Origin: Kingdonia uniflora
Taxonomy: Eukaryota > Streptophyta > Magnoliopsida > Ranunculales > Circaeasteraceae
Length of the DNA stretch: 64,000 nt
Direction of reading: 5' to 3'
Assembly: GCA_014058105.1 (NCBI GenBank)
Contig: JACGCM010001747.1
Location: forward strand, 1-64,000
The notes below the pieces were generated by a model, which saw only the letters and a list, made by a program, of their open reading frames with translations, ran no database searches and was not told the origin of the DNA. Of this stretch, positions 10,481 through 22,606 are shown in pieces (within the stretch, counting starts at the first letter, position 1; the number at the start of each line of letters is the position of its first letter). The position numbers were made by a program, and so were the translations under genes.

Positions 10481-12318
10481 ACTGCAATCTAAGACGGTGC
10501 TTTGTTAAGATCCCCCCAGGATCATTTTGTGCACTGCTGGATGCCCTGGTGCCTGTATGCTTGTTGTGGGCTGGTCGAGGGTTTGACAAAGCAATCTATC
10601 AGTAGGCAAGATGGGTTATTTGACGTACTGAGTATAACACCCTAGGCGGAACCAAGTCTCAGTCATATTGATGACATTATAACACTCCTCGGTGGCATGG
10701 TCATGTACGTCGTTGTGTGTGCAATATGGGCGGCCAAGATGGTCTAGCTTGGGGTGTGGCTTTCGGTAGTTGGGGTCATTCTTGACGATGAGGATGAGGT
10801 CCACCTGAGATATTGTTAGATTGATGGGTAAATATCATTCCCATCATGGGGCTCTTTGTCGTCCTTCACATGGGGGTTCTGTTTTATCGCGCGGGTCGCG
10901 TAGCACACCCTTCATTCCTTCCATCGTGGAGGTCCCATTGTCGGTCCCACGGATGTTTAGAAGTGTCAGGATGGGCGACCGGCGAAGGGGCGGAGGTGGT
11001 ACTTAGAAGGGCGGCGGTTTGTGAAGCGGATACTCGATTGTCGGCTTCCATATTTTGATATTTCTTGACTTTTCATAAAGGTGTTCGAGAGTTTCAGGTC
11101 ACTTCATGTGTAAGGCCTCACAAAGTTTAGAGCCGGGGAGGCAGGCGCCCATGAAGGTTAGGTAGGCGGTCAGGGCATTGACCTGTTTGATAAGGGTGAG
11201 CTCATTTTTAAACCTAGAAAGAAAGGTGTCGGTGCTTTCGCCAATCAATTGTTTTAATGAAAACTGCTCTGTTAACTATTTATTTGACTATTGGTTGCGA
11301 AAGTACTTCTCGATGAAAGCTAGCGAGAGTTGCTCGAACGTTGAAATAGAATTGAGTTTGAGACTCTAAAACCATTTGAGGACCCCGTCGGGAAAGGTCG
11401 AGGGGAACAGGTGACACATATGTTCATCCATTTGGTGTTCTTGGCCGATGTTTTATTAGAACTTGGAAAGGTATTGGCCGGGGTCTTAGCACCCTGTGAA
11501 GGCCTTTATCTTTGGTTGAGAGTAGCTCTAGCCCGGGATGTAGCTATAAATAACTGTTGTGAAAGGGGTGTTGTAGATCCAGCGGAGGGTCTTCTTGGTT
11601 AACTGCCTAGTAAGATCAGTACCTTGTATGGTCCAGATTAGTGCCTCCACGAAAGTGGCTATTAATGGTTATTTGTTGTTTATGCCCATATCTCATTAAG
11701 GAAAACCCTACTCCTGGTGGATGACTTGTCATAGTGGCTCTCGTGGTGTTGAGCATAGGGTTGTTTGTATGAAGGCATGCTGGAATACCGGTCATGAAAT
11801 TTGTCATTGTAGGCATGGTATCATTCCTTGTAAGGTTGGTACCCATGGCCAGGGGGGGTAGGAGGGGTCATCGGGTTGTATGGTGGATACCACAGTGGGG
11901 GGTTGGCATGGTCATCGCCAAGCCGTGTGCCATAGTCAGCCATGAGAACTGGTGCTCCGCATTCATAGTACTTTGGTGTGAACCAACAGGGGGGTGGCGG
12001 GTCGCTGCAGCTAAGCTGATAGCCCTGTCGTATTTGTGGGGCAAGTGGCATAGGTGGACGTAGGATTGGCGGCGGTACGGGCGGCCCATAGGGCGGAAGG
12101 TACGGGTGGTGAATTTGCATGGCCTGGTGCTCGAAAGCTAGGTCATGGATATGGGACAGCGTACCGTTCCTGGGTGCTGGTTCGTGTGGTATAGACTCAC
12201 TGACCGATACAAAGACCGTTGGGCCGCCTGGCGGCAGTTGAGTACCAGCGACAAGGGTATCGTAAAGTGCATCGTTGGTAAGTTGTAGTCGGCATATTTG
12301 ATCATCCTTAGTAGACAT
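10481..12318 (-). pseudogene. A2 gag remnant
   Basis: Starts at 12,318 (MSTKDDQICRLQLTND), the first ATG after the PBS, with a Pro/Tyr-rich N-terminal part to 11,821. The capsid-like retrotransposon gag domain lies about 11,560-11,110 (FPDGVLKWF, LSRFKNEL and PETLEHLYEKSRNI). A nucleocapsid-type zinc motif lies near 10,725-10,660 (YCTHNDVHDHATEECYN, pattern C-H-H-C). It is broken by several frameshifts and by stops at Gln or Trp positions. It would have formed the particle that packages element RNA. Confidence 0.8.
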
Positions 12319-12434
12319 CTAGTCTTGTAACAGTTACAACACTACTCTCATCTCGGCCATAGCCTATTCCTGGGATTGTTTATGGGTAAAAAGCTACCAT
12401 CGTCACTCGAAAGAAGCTTAGGTAGGGAACACAT

Positions 12435-12443
12435 ACGGCGCCA
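12435..12443 (-). other. Primer binding site of A2
   Basis: On -, TGGCGCCGT, as in many plant Ty3/gypsy elements and complementary to the 3' end of a tRNA-Asp-type CGGCGCCA. It lies 12 bases inside the proposed LTR end and about 120 bases before the gag ATG. Confidence 0.65.
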
Positions 12444-12455
12444 ATTATAGTCCCG

Positions 12456-12920
12456 TGATTCCTCTCAGGGACAATAATGAATGTACATTCATTTTGGGCT
12501 TAATACTATGTCGGAGGACGGCACCACTCGACTCTTTCTGGGTTTTTCTATGTGTCCTAGGTTTAGCTGGTTGTCTCTAAAAGAGGGCCACAAAAGAGGC
12601 AGAAGAAGGAGGTCTGGAAGGAGAAGAAGAAGAAGATACCCTCTAGGTTACCTCCTCACCTCTACATATAGTGAGGGCTTAACCTAGGGGTTCCCCTACT
12701 CACATGCCCTGGGCAATTACTAAGTTGTCCCTTTAGAGTCGTAGGCTTTTATATTTCTTCGCGGACAGAGGGTTAACTGAGGGGTTGTCGTCGTAGTGGC
12801 TCTAAGGTCGTTGGGCGAGCCCAAGCCATGGTTCTGTATATCATTTAAAGAGGCTCATAGTATGACCTAGCTGGAGTGTTCCTATTCTTAGTGGCAGGGT
12901 CACCCAGCGACATTCCAACA
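12456..12920 (-). repeat. 5' LTR of A2 (proposed limits)
   Basis: About 465 bases. On - it begins TGTTGGAATGTCGC and ends GGAATCA next to the PBS. It includes a GAAGAAGAAG-rich patch (about 12,620-12,640 on +) and a TATA box on -. No second LTR is present for comparison, so the ends are inferred from TG/CA and PBS position. Confidence 0.55.
12664..12673 (-). promoter_or_regulatory. TATA box in A2 LTR
   Basis: On -, ACTATATGTAGAGG lies about 220 bases upstream of the PBS, the expected place for the U3/R boundary of this LTR. Confidence 0.5.
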
Positions 12921-13049
12921 CATTTCTCGCAGGAACGTGCTCCTATACCTACAAACAATCTACTATGATCAAATTGGTTATAAGCAATCTCTCCAGCTTT
13001 CTGATCGAGTCTCTCAGACCCTAGTTCTCTAGAGTTAAACTTACAAAGA

Positions 13050-13780
13050 TTATAACCAAAAGATAGACTAAAAAATAACCTAAGTATACTTTATATACTT
13101 AGATGACTAATTACAAACAGAACAGATCGCAAGGCAAACTCAACATCCCATATGAACTTCAAAATCAAACCTACGCACATCTCGTTCGAATGTCTCTAAG
13201 CTCGTTCGAACGACTTTGACAATAAAGGTTTTCAGCCCAAGAAAACATGAATCTCGTTCGGATGACATCAAGTCTCGCTCGAACAGTTTTTCGGTCCAAG
13301 TTTCCAACGCAGAAAACTACCATCTCGTTCGAATGACTTTTATCCTTGTTCAAACGAGCTCGTTCGAGCGACTTTGACAATTTGAGTTCACCCTTACCAG
13401 ATGTTTGTTGTGTTTAAGTGAGTTGTATAAATAAACTATAAGAACCAAGTGATTGGTTCTATTTGTGTATCATCTCCATCATTTTTTCCCTCTATTATTC
13501 AGTGATTTATCTTTTTTTTATGACAAGTTGGTTTGTACATATCTGTAGCCTTTTCTTTATGATGTAGCATATCCCTAAGTAAGGCGTATACCACAGTAGT
13601 TGGCCTCTCTCTCTATTCTTATAAAGGGAGGTACTCTTTACATTGTCGAGTAGTTAGTTTTATTTAGAAAAAAAGTTCTAATTAATAAAATTTGGGTTCC
13701 TAAAGATCCTAATTCCCATTTTCCCAATTGATTAATTTAGTATTCTTCATCATTATTGGCCTCCGCGTAATCAGTTTACA
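13050..13780 (+). repeat. Copia-type LTR with TCGTTCGAACGA motif array
   Basis: Ends at TTTACA six bases before an initiator-Met-type PBS. Between 13,180 and 13,375 the 10-12 base motif CTCGTTCGAACGA occurs about seven times with small changes. A TATAAATAAACTATAAG box follows at 13,424-13,440, then a leader rich in T/C. The left end is uncertain and no partner LTR is in the window. The same motif recurs in the LTRs of the copia element at 58.0 and 62.2 kb. Confidence 0.55.
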
Positions 13781-13786
13781 CTAATA

Positions 13787-13798
13787 TGGTATTAGAGC
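13787..13798 (+). other. PBS for initiator tRNA-Met
   Basis: TGGTATTAGAGC differs by one C-to-T from TGGTATCAGAGC, the common PBS of plant copia elements and LARDs. It fixes the orientation of the LTR to its left. Confidence 0.7.
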
Positions 13799-14800
13799 GG
13801 TCTTATAATCCTTTGATTCGATTTAACAAGATTAATGGAACACACGAGTTTCTTCTAGAACTTGTAGACGCTCAATTCGAGTTGTTCCAAAGAATCTTGC
13901 AATTTTTCAAAGATGCAGATAAGTACGTTCAATCCAACTTACCCCACGCCGTCGAGGAGTTCTCTGTCATCCTTAGGATTACAGATCGACGTGAACCTTG
14001 AGAGTACGTTACGGCCACGAAGGTTTGAAATCCAAGTAAATTGTCGGCATTGTACGGTTTGATTGACCCCCCCCCCCCCCCCCCCCCCCCCACACACAAA
14101 GTCCGAATCGATTGTCAAAGAAGGCATGATCCTGATGACTAGAGAGGAGGTCGAGCTACCCAAAATAGTTACGACTGCCAATGAACAGTTCGTGAAGGCA
14201 GCAAGTTGTACGTGGGTTCCCTTCAACCCACACGATTCAGGTTCGAGTTCAGCTCACAAAATCCTAGCTCAATTTCTCTTAACTAGCCCACCCGGGCCCA
14301 AGCCCAGCATATCCCTCCCACCAAGTGCCTAAACCAAACATCCGGTCCAAGTCCAACACCTTCACCCAACTACCCGAATTGAAACTCTAAATTTGCATAT
14401 GCAAGGGGCCCACAAAATTTGCTTCCTTCAACCAAACCTAACTAGAATCATTTGCACTCCACCAAGATCGCAGCAAGCCTCATGGGTTACCATGTTCGCG
14501 AACTAAAAGGCGTTTCTCCATCCCCGAATCGACCTCTCTCCAATTCACGGGTTACAAACTGTATCCCTTGGTGACACCACCACCGCAAACAACATTACCG
14601 CCACCACAGTCACAACAGTATGTTGAGCTTGGCGACCGTATCGAACAGAACCCAAACTTTTGTAACACCGTCCACAGCCTACTCCTATGCGCCTCGGTTA
14701 ATTGAACATTAATGTTTGATTTGTCTAACCCAAATTCTTGGCTCTGCAATAACATATTTTGTACGCTGTATATTACGAATGGGAGGCTTTGGAAAGTAAT
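13799..14800. other. Unrecognised interior after the copia-type PBS
   Basis: A 71-codon frame runs through the PBS (13,786-14,001) without gag or RT motifs. A 25-C homopolymer follows at 14,067-14,091, then Pro/Ser/Thr-coding-like, C-rich sequence (14,260-14,720) in no stable frame. This could be a large retrotransposon derivative without coding capacity or a decayed gag. No terminal partner is found before the MULE TIR at 14,806. Confidence 0.35.
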
Positions 14801-14805
14801 TCTTG

Positions 14806-15021
14806 GGGATATTTTTAGTGTAGTCCCACCTACAAACTTAATATTTGCCTTTAGTCCCCAAGTTGTTTAAATATGAAATTTTGGTCCCTAAATGGCCTCT
14901 GACAACAGGTCAACCTCCGTTGAAGTCAAATTTTGACATGAAGTAACTTAACAACCCTGACGCAAGTTACCCGTTATTTTATCATAATAGGTAATAAGTT
15001 TTCTTTAGGTCATCTCCTCAC
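14806..15021 (+). repeat. MULE-type terminal inverted repeat (left-facing end)
   Basis: Begins GGGATATTTTTAGTGTAGTC and runs to TTTAGGTCATCTCCTC. It matches, in reverse complement, the TIR at 48,166-48,383 over its whole ~215 bases, including CACCTACAAACT, ATATTTGCCTTTA, GTCAAATTTTGACATGAAGT and GGTCATCTCCT. A CT-rich leader-like stretch follows (15,155-15,180). The orientation makes it the left end of a MULE extending to the right. The 9-bp flanks of the two ends do not match. Confidence 0.75.
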
Positions 15022-15198
15022 TAAAACCAAATTAATCCCCAATGGTCATATCCTTCCCCAAATACCCCAACGGTCATCTCCTTCCCAAATCCCTTTAATT
15101 TTTCTAAGTTTTGGTGTTGGTCATTATCTTCCCCAAATACCTCCATTAAAGCCCTCTCTCTTTCTCTCTCTTTCTTTCTCATTAATCAGGTATTTTAT

Positions 15199-15882
15199 GT
15201 AAATTTTGGAAAATTACCATAAAAGCTTAAAGGTATGAAATAAAGACTAAAGACAAATTACAGGCTTAATGGCCTAATTTTGTAAGCTCGAAATGGCTTG
15301 GAATTAGCTCTTACGCCAATATTCCTATGACAAAAATTAATATAAAATAAAAAATGACATAGGTGATTTAGCGTGGAAAACCTCTGAATAGGTAAAAAAA
15401 CCACGACCTCGTGTTGAAAGTTTTTGTAATAATGACTTTTATTACTTGGGGCTGATATCTTATTACAAGTAATCTCTCAAACTAGAAATGCATGATCTTG
15501 TAGATAAGAAGTTTGGGTAGTTGAGAATCTAGAAAATGAAGTTTTTTTGGTGGTTTCTTGTATATTTTTCTGGTCCTTGTCTCTTTGGGAACTTTTTCTT
15601 TATAAAGGCCATGTTTATAGTTCTCTATTATGCTAAAGAAAGTTCTTCGAGTAATATGGTAAGTGGTTCTTGACTGAGTAATTGTTAAGCTCATGAGAGA
15701 CAGGTGTCTTTAACTTATTTATGCTTTTTTCTGTTGTGCTCGACCCACATTCTTCATCAATTCTTGGTGTAGGTGTCGATGCTGATTGTTTATGTCATAT
15801 GTAGAATACGTGAGTCTGATTTAGAGGTAGCTCAAACTAGAAATAGCTCCAATTGGGTTAAATTGAGGGATAAGCCCCTACA
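15199..15882 (-). repeat. 3' LTR of Tat element A4 (proposed)
   Basis: On - it starts TGTAGGGGCTTATCC directly after a purine-rich GAGGGGGTAAT tract. It ends about 680 bases later at a TACA. It has a TATA-like TTTATAAAG near 15,600. The PPT/LTR junction is convincing; the far end is chosen only from TG/CA, because the other LTR is missing. Confidence 0.55.
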
Positions 15883-15893
15883 ATTACCCCCTC
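15883..15893 (-). other. Polypurine tract of A4
   Basis: On -, GAGGGGGTAAT precedes the LTR start. It places the antisense gene at 18.9-22.6 kb inside the element, between pol and the 3' LTR. Confidence 0.6.
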
Positions 15894-18400
15894 GTAACTG
15901 AAGTCACGTGTGGTTTTGATTGAGAAAGAATTTGCGGGTATACGGGTATATGGGTTTTAAAAGTTTGAAAATAAAGGAAGTATTAATTTGAATTTGACTC
16001 TATGGAAAATGTGGATATTTTTACGGGGGCATGTTTGTGCATTGAATAATGATGGGAATATTAATATACGCGAAGTTTGGGGTTTTGAGAGTTTTGTCTG
16101 TTTTGAATAATGACGCTTTGGAAACGTACCTTCCCATTAAATATTATGGCTATATAAATAGTACCTGTGCCAAAGATTGTGGAAAAGTACACTATTTGAT
16201 GCAAAATTCTATAGAAGTTTTATTAACGATGGTGAAGACCTAGAGAATGACTCACAAAGATAGAATTTTTGTTGAGATGCAAAAGTTGAAATTGAGATAT
16301 TTTTGAGATCAGTCTCTGGAGATGCCCACCCCCATTCCCATTGCACCGACGTATCAGGGTATGGCAGAAGAAGAAGCGGCTGAAGCTGAGGAAGATTTTT
16401 ATAATATGAGGAGATTTCATTAGGCTGTCTTAACAGGCGAGCAACGTTGGAGTTGTCTCTGCATCCTTGCTGAAGACAAGGTTTAAGAGACAGATGCGGG
16501 GGCTGGTATAACTGCGGGGCAGTTACGCCGATGTCTTGCGTTGGATTGGATTCTTAGGTTGGGCCGTCTTTATCTTAACCAACTTTGTGGTGGTGGTGGC
16601 TATAGAGGAGGCGACAGTGGTAGTGGAGAAGGAAGACAGAGAATGGAAGTCTGCTTCTGCACCATTATCGTTTCTTGGCTCTTAGAAGACCTTTTGTTTG
16701 AAGAGTTAATTAAAGCACTGAGTCTTCTACTTTCATGTCTAGAGTTCCTCTAAACCTAATTTTTGGTTAGAGTAAGATGGTGTTAAGGGAGAAGGACGTC
16801 TGTTGACTTCTAATGTCTGCTTTGCTTCAGAAGATTCTTTGAGAAAAACATTATAGAAATGAGATAAATTGAAGGATTCGTTGTTTCAGAGTACGTGAAA
16901 GACTTGTTATCTGTAAAGTACCTGAAAGGCTTATTATCTATAAAGTACCTAATTTTGGATTACCTAATAGACTTGTTATCTATAAAGTACTTAAAAGATT
17001 CAATATCTCTAAAGAACCAATAATTTATATTCGAGCTGAATAAAATTTGTTATCCAAACTCTGTGTTAATATATAAAATCACTCTTGAAATTTATCTATG
17101 AATCATTCGAATAGAGGATGAAATGAAATATATGAGATTGGAACTTCAAAGTCTGTTATTGTAATCGAGGTGTAAAAATATGCTTGTAACATGAAATATG
17201 TGTAAGAATTTATTTTTGAACTGAGTAACTGAGAATTATGGGGGAGAAAGATAATTATAGAAGTTTTAGGATTTAAGAATGGAAAATTTGAGCTCAGGGA
17301 GGTCATTCCTAAGTATTGGATTTGGAAATAATAAGTTTGATATGGAATAGGCCAAATTCATTGAGGTCGATGTGGATAAATAAATTCTAATAATTTTGCT
17401 CAGGATACTAGAGTTTTCGGTTGTGAAAGAACATAATATAATTACGAATTGTGGGGGATCTGGGGAAATTTAGAAAACTGTATAAATAGGGAGAAATGAG
17501 TTTTAAATAGGTAGAAGAGAAATAGAAATTTTATGGACTCGATCTGAGAGAATTTGTTATGCCGCTGAGGGACGGTTGGCGATGAAGATAGCTAAAGTGT
17601 GATAGCAGATTTTTGGCATATTAGACTATCATGTTGATCTTCCAGTGGCCGAGTGTTAGTTTGAAGGTTTAGACTGAATGGGTAGAGAGCTTGAGTACGG
17701 ACGTCGCTTCTATGATGAGTTATTCCGGGAAGTAATTGCGGAGTCTTCAGTTTGAAAGGAGGTTGTGAGACTAATTGCTGAAGAAGAGATCGAGTTGGAA
17801 GATGTAAGAATTGTTGGAGGTGAACTGATCAGGTGTGGCTCTCGAGGACATTTGAGATATTTCAGGTATAATTATATAGAAGGGAGCGAATTGTAATGAG
17901 AATGTAATGAGAATAAAGTGAATGTAGTGAGCGGTGGTATATGTAATTATATGAGTTTGAATAATTATTAAAGAAATAAAATGAGAATGAAGTTTGAATC
18001 TGTCCTTTATTATTGCGAATGCTGTTTGTGACTGTTGTAAAAAATGAATTTAAATATTTTTGAAATATTGAGAGCTTTGGAAATGATGTCAGTACTTCTA
18101 TAAGTAGAAGGAGCAAAAAAATTGAAAAAAAGACAACTTTTGATTTTATCGTTAGTGAAAAAGCAGGGAAAGTTCGATTGCGTGTAAGCGTTGAGTCATC
18201 ATGGGTATGGGGAGGATAGAGGGAGAATTGGAAAAGAGAAATGAAAATATATTAATATATAGGGCATGGAGCAATGATAGGAAGGTGTCTTCACCAAAAA
18301 GGTGCAAGACGTCAGGAATTAATTATAGAATAGATGCCTCAATTCAAAAACTGAGGGCGACTCGTGTGAGGCCCAATAACTGTTAGCAGTTAGAGAGAGA
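15894..18400. other. Non-coding 3' region of A4 with short tandem repeats
   Basis: About 2.5 kb upstream of the antisense gene. At 16,890-17,015 a unit of about 30-40 bases ending TTATCTATAAAGTAC is repeated about four times with changes. Around 16,340-16,420 a Glu/Ala-rich frame, and at 16,541-16,753 a 70-codon frame with a Gly-rich patch, have no recognised family. No RNA gene is seen. Confidence 0.4.
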
Positions 18401-18410
18401 AAATATAAAT
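18401..18410 (+). promoter_or_regulatory. TATA box for the A4 antisense gene
   Basis: AAATATAAAT is followed about 25-30 bases on by a CTTCGTCTTCCTCATTC pyrimidine patch typical of a plant start site. The long leader to the ATG at 18,894 contains a possible intron donor (AAGGTTAGTA near 18,627). This suggests transcription from the element's own promoter, independent of the LTR. Confidence 0.45.
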
Positions 18411-18893
18411 AATGCTTCGTCTTCCTCATTCAAACGTTTATCAACTTCTAAAAGCTTGAAGAGCAGTGAGATAGAAAAGTGAAAAAATAGCAGAGAATTT
18501 TGTTAAAAGTTAATCGAGAGTGACTAACAATCAAAGTGAGAGAGAGTTGTAGAGACTGAGTCACGAAGGTGGTTATACAGCAGCATTGTGAGGGAAGGAT
18601 TTGGTGTTGCGTCAGATTCATATTTTGACATAGAAGGTTAGTAGATGTTTTATGATATTTTGAATGTGTTTCTTTTGAAAATCCTTTTTTGTGGTATGCA
18701 AATCTACAAAATTGCTATTTATAGCAATCGATAAAAATCTGCTTGATATATATGTAAAAATGAGATATAAAAGATATATGTATATGGGTGATATATATGC
18801 AAAAGATAATGATGAAGTACCTGGACCTGTATGTAGGTCGAACGTGAGGAGTGTTGTGTAGGATCAAACCTCATATGTAGAGTTGTAGTTGAT

Positions 18894-21800
18894 ATGGAGA
18901 CTTCACCTGTTAATGAGTCATCGACTTCTTGTCAACTGGCAGATTCCGAGAATGCAATATCTGATAGGAAGGATGAAGTAGGAGTTATTCAATTTCTAGA
19001 TTTCCCTGGAAAATTTACATCATATCCTCCATATTGTGATGTATTTAGAGAGTTTTGTAAAGCCAAAGCTTTTGTAGGGGGAAGATGGGGTAATTTTGTA
19101 GAATATGTCAGTAGGCATTTTAGGAGTTGTAGTGTAGGATCTGGAGAGGAACACTTCTTTCTATTGGCTGATTTGGAGAAGGAGAAACTAAATAAGGGTT
19201 TAGAAAAATCGATCATCTTAGAGTATTATGATGGAAATGTCCAGGGCGACTTGGGTGAGGGTTTTTTGTGCTACCTATCTCAGTTGGAGTATGGGTTGAG
19301 TTTTCCCCTTAGCAATTTGGTGAAAGGGATTAGGAATCTCATTGGGGAATATCCTGTTCTGTTGAACAGGAGCATGTGGGAGGTAATAAATGTCTGTAAA
19401 TTTTTGAATGAGTTATGGAAGGAGGATGAGGTTAAGAGGAGGATATCTCTTGAAGATATCTTGCAGTTTTATGAGGAAAAAACTTTTCTGCAAGTGGAGG
19501 GGAATACTTCTTTATGAGTTTGACTCGACCTCTTTTCCTCGATCTGAATTCAATAGGTCGAATGTGGAATGATAATGTGATATGGATGAAGGGTGATTGC
19601 CTTCAGAGAGATGATGAAGAACCCATGGAACTTCTGTGCAGAACTGTGAAACAAAGTATGTATAACAGTGTATAATGTATAACATTGAAATGTTGAAATT
19701 GTATGTTGCTCTATTGGTGATAATGTGTTGTTGATTGATAAGTCCTCAATTGAAGGTGACGAGGAAGGAGTTTCTATTAGATACTATTGCATTTATAAAG
19801 AAGAAGATGTTGAAGTGTGGTTCGACCTCTGGAATTATAAGGGGTGGTGAGGTCGAAGGAGGGGCAAAAAAGAGAAGGGTTGACCCTCCTTCCCAACTAA
19901 CTGGGATGAAGGCCTTAGAGGGTCGACTTGGTGAAGAAGATGAGTTGAAAATGGTTTAGGATAGGATAAAAGATTGCAGTTCACAATGGCGAAGAGGAGA
20001 TGAATAAAATGGTAAGTTTGATAATTTGAATATATGGTAAATCCTGTATGATGATTCGAGCTAGCCATGTGGTCGATAATTGTTGTGTTTTTGTTGGCTA
20101 CTCGCCTGATGAAGGGGATTTACCTCGGTGTGGAGGAGGAGAAAGCCGTAATTGAGATGGGGAAGGCCTTGTTTGAGAATAAGGTAGCTCGACTGAAAGC
20201 TGACTTGGATAAGGAGGGGAAGCAACTGGAGGCCCTGAAGGCTTCTCAAGGGGTAGAGATTAACGAGCTGACAGTAGAGGTATGATAGAATATGTGGGAG
20301 GTGGTAATCCAGCATGGCAGACTTGGGTGCCACCTCTAAAAAATAGGGTACTCCAAAACTGAGGTAAATGACATTATGGAGGACACCTATGCTAAGGAGA
20401 GGAGGAGGAAGATGATGAGGCAAAATATGTTGTTGTTGGATTTGTGGACAGGTTAGATGGTGTCTCTCCCAAAACGGTGCAAGACAGCCAAGGGAATGAC
20501 AATGAGCATCCAGAGGAAAGGAACGAGAAGGTAGAGTAAAATGTTGACGCTACGATTATATGAATGGTTTGGAATGTTGTAATCTGATGGAATACTGTTT
20601 ATTGTATAGACTTATGTAGACTAAGATGTTCTTGTAAACCTTGTTGCAGGAACTTAAGGAAATGTGCCTCAGAATAAATGACTTAGAGAATGAGCTCGCT
20701 AAGGAGAAAGACGCCTCAGTGTCCCGGTTGTCTTTACAAGCAGAGCTAGAGGTTAGAAAAGAGCAAAAAATATTTGACTTGTATGCTTCATTGCTTTAGA
20801 GCTACAAAGTAGAAATTATAGTACAGAGGCAGACTAGAAACATTTTAATAGTTTAGGGGCAATGGTACATAATTGTGTATAGAAAATATCATTGAAAAGT
20901 TAAAATATAGAGAATCTGTACCTTGGAATTAGTAGTGTACGTTATTAATCATCAAATTGGGATTATACTTCGACCTTAAGTTTAGAAGTAGTTTCATATA
21001 GTAGATGCAAAAAATAATAGAAATTTCGTTAGAAATAAGATGTATTTATTAAAAGAATGTTCTGAATCGAACTTGATATATTGTAACTGTGACGGGTAGG
21101 TCGAATTGGAGTCAGCTCGTTTGAGCGAAGAAGTGACACGGCAATGCAAACTTGAATATGTGGCAGAGTTTGATAGAATGAGAGAGGCAAATGAAGATAA
21201 GGAAGATAGCCATGTAAAGGTACATTTCAAGTTCATTGAGGCAACTTAAACTGCTGATGACCTCACTCGGAAGATCGTGGAGAAGGATGCCGAAATTAGT
21301 AAAGGGCAAAAAAAGCTCGCGGAGACGAAGGAAAAGGTGACAAAACTCAAAAGCCAGAATGAGACACTGATGGTAAAGAGTAGGGATGCTAACATGGCTT
21401 GATACCGTATACAGGCATTAGAAACGTCAGAGAAAGGGTTATTCCATTTTTTGGCTAGTTTGAAGGACCAAATGACCGGCAAAGAGAATAAACAAGAGCA
21501 AACTCGAGCTAATTTAAGAAATACCAGGGGCAAACTGGAGTAATTGAAGAAGAAAGTTGTTAAGAAAGATAATGAGTTGAAGGAAGCTCGAGATCATCTA
21601 TCAAACTTTGAAATTATGGTTGAGCAGTTGACTATAGCTTTACCTGCTTAAGATATAGAGTTTTGGTTGGTGCAAAGGAAATATGATGGGCTAAATGAGA
21701 GGGTGGCACAATTGAAGACCAATTTGGCATAGGCCAATTCGTGCGTTAAAAATGCCCAAGCTGGAGAGCGCTCGAGGAATAATAAAGGTCATGCTAGGGT

Positions 21801-22606
21801 TTCTATATTCAAGGGGATGTAGTTAGCCTATCTGCTCGAATCAGAGAGCTGGAAGGAAATGTGGCTCGAACTCAAGGTCATGTGCAAAAAGGAAATAAAT
21901 AGTTAAGGGAGTGCCAAAGTAAGTTGGGCATTGCTCTTTCCAGGGAAAAAAAATTAGAGCAGGTTCTCAGAGGTAAGAAGATTTTGATAAAGAAAAAAAT
22001 GGGTTATTGAAGAACTCTCCCGCTGGGCTAAGTACAAGTAAAGACAAGGAGCTCGAGGAATTTTGTGCTCAGGTGGCAGAATTAAGGGTGATGAACCAGG
22101 TTGAATCAGCTAAAGCTGATATGATGGTGAAAGAGAACATCAAATTTATGTCCCACACAGATAGTCATATGGAATGGTAGGAAGCATGGTATAAGAGGTT
22201 GAAAGAGCACCTTCAAGCGACCAGAGAGAATTTTTCTAAAATGGTTATGCCAGAGCCATCATACTCAGAGATGTTAATGGCAGTGATCGCCTATTTGGCT
22301 GAAGAGATTAGATCTCTCGAGTTATAGAGGAATGCCTTGCACGACTGTTTGTCAGGTAGAGGATGTATTTGTAGAGCTGAAGTAAATCGGGGAAATTGTA
22401 TAAAATCCATGGAATCAGAGTTAGGTTCTCGACCTGCTGAATTGGTAGAGCAAGGCAGGATCATTGTAACTACTCGAGCTCAAGAATTTATGGTTGATCA
22501 TCCTCCTATTGTAAGGAAAAGCGTAGCTGACCTCCCAACAACAGAAAATGATCCTTTGAAGTGTTTGATATGTAACCTAAAAATGTATCCGTCGCAGACA
22601 TATTGA
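18894..22606 (+). CDS. Antisense accessory coiled-coil gene of Tat element A4 (multi-exon, decayed)
   Basis: Exon 1 (18,894-19,517, 207 residues, no stops) encodes a globular domain: PPYCDVFREFCKAKAF, RHFRSCS, then GLSFPLSNLVKGIRNLIG, resembling the PF04195-type 'putative gypsy transposon' N-terminal domain (inference). Later exon-like frames at 19,735-19,959 (KKRR basic patch), 20,067-20,285, 20,650-20,765 and 21,100-22,330 form a long coiled coil rich in Glu, Lys and Leu. The last exon (22,337-22,606) ends with a CICRAEVNRGNCIKSME stretch and AQEFMVDHPP. It lies antisense to pol, its 3' end facing the pol 3' end. Extra antisense ORFs are known in Tat elements; their function is not. Several TAA/TAG codons in the coiled coil show decay. 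Total length would be near 800-900 residues. Confidence 0.7.

Larger units (their letters stand above)
7531..12920 (-). mobile_element. Tat-lineage Ty3/gypsy retrotransposon A2, 3'-truncated
   Basis: On -, the order is LTR (12,920-12,456), PBS (12,443-12,435), gag, PR, RT, RNase H, second RNase H and the start of the integrase zinc finger. The last readable piece is a decayed H2C2 region (about 7,660-7,545, IHRVITEIYEDACGAHTT). Integrase core, any antisense gene and the 3' LTR are absent. The element abuts the broken LTR of A1. Its proteins differ clearly from A1/A3, so it is a different Tat family. It is non-autonomous because of truncation and many stops. Confidence 0.85.

Noticed and set aside
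11821..12318. Host Pro-rich structural protein
   Set aside because: It follows the PBS and LTR of A2 and leads into a gag capsid domain, so it is the gag N-terminus.
12481..12687. Arg-rich ORF on + (68 codons)
   Set aside because: It lies in the A2 LTR; the RRRRR run is a GAAGAAGAAG low-complexity patch.
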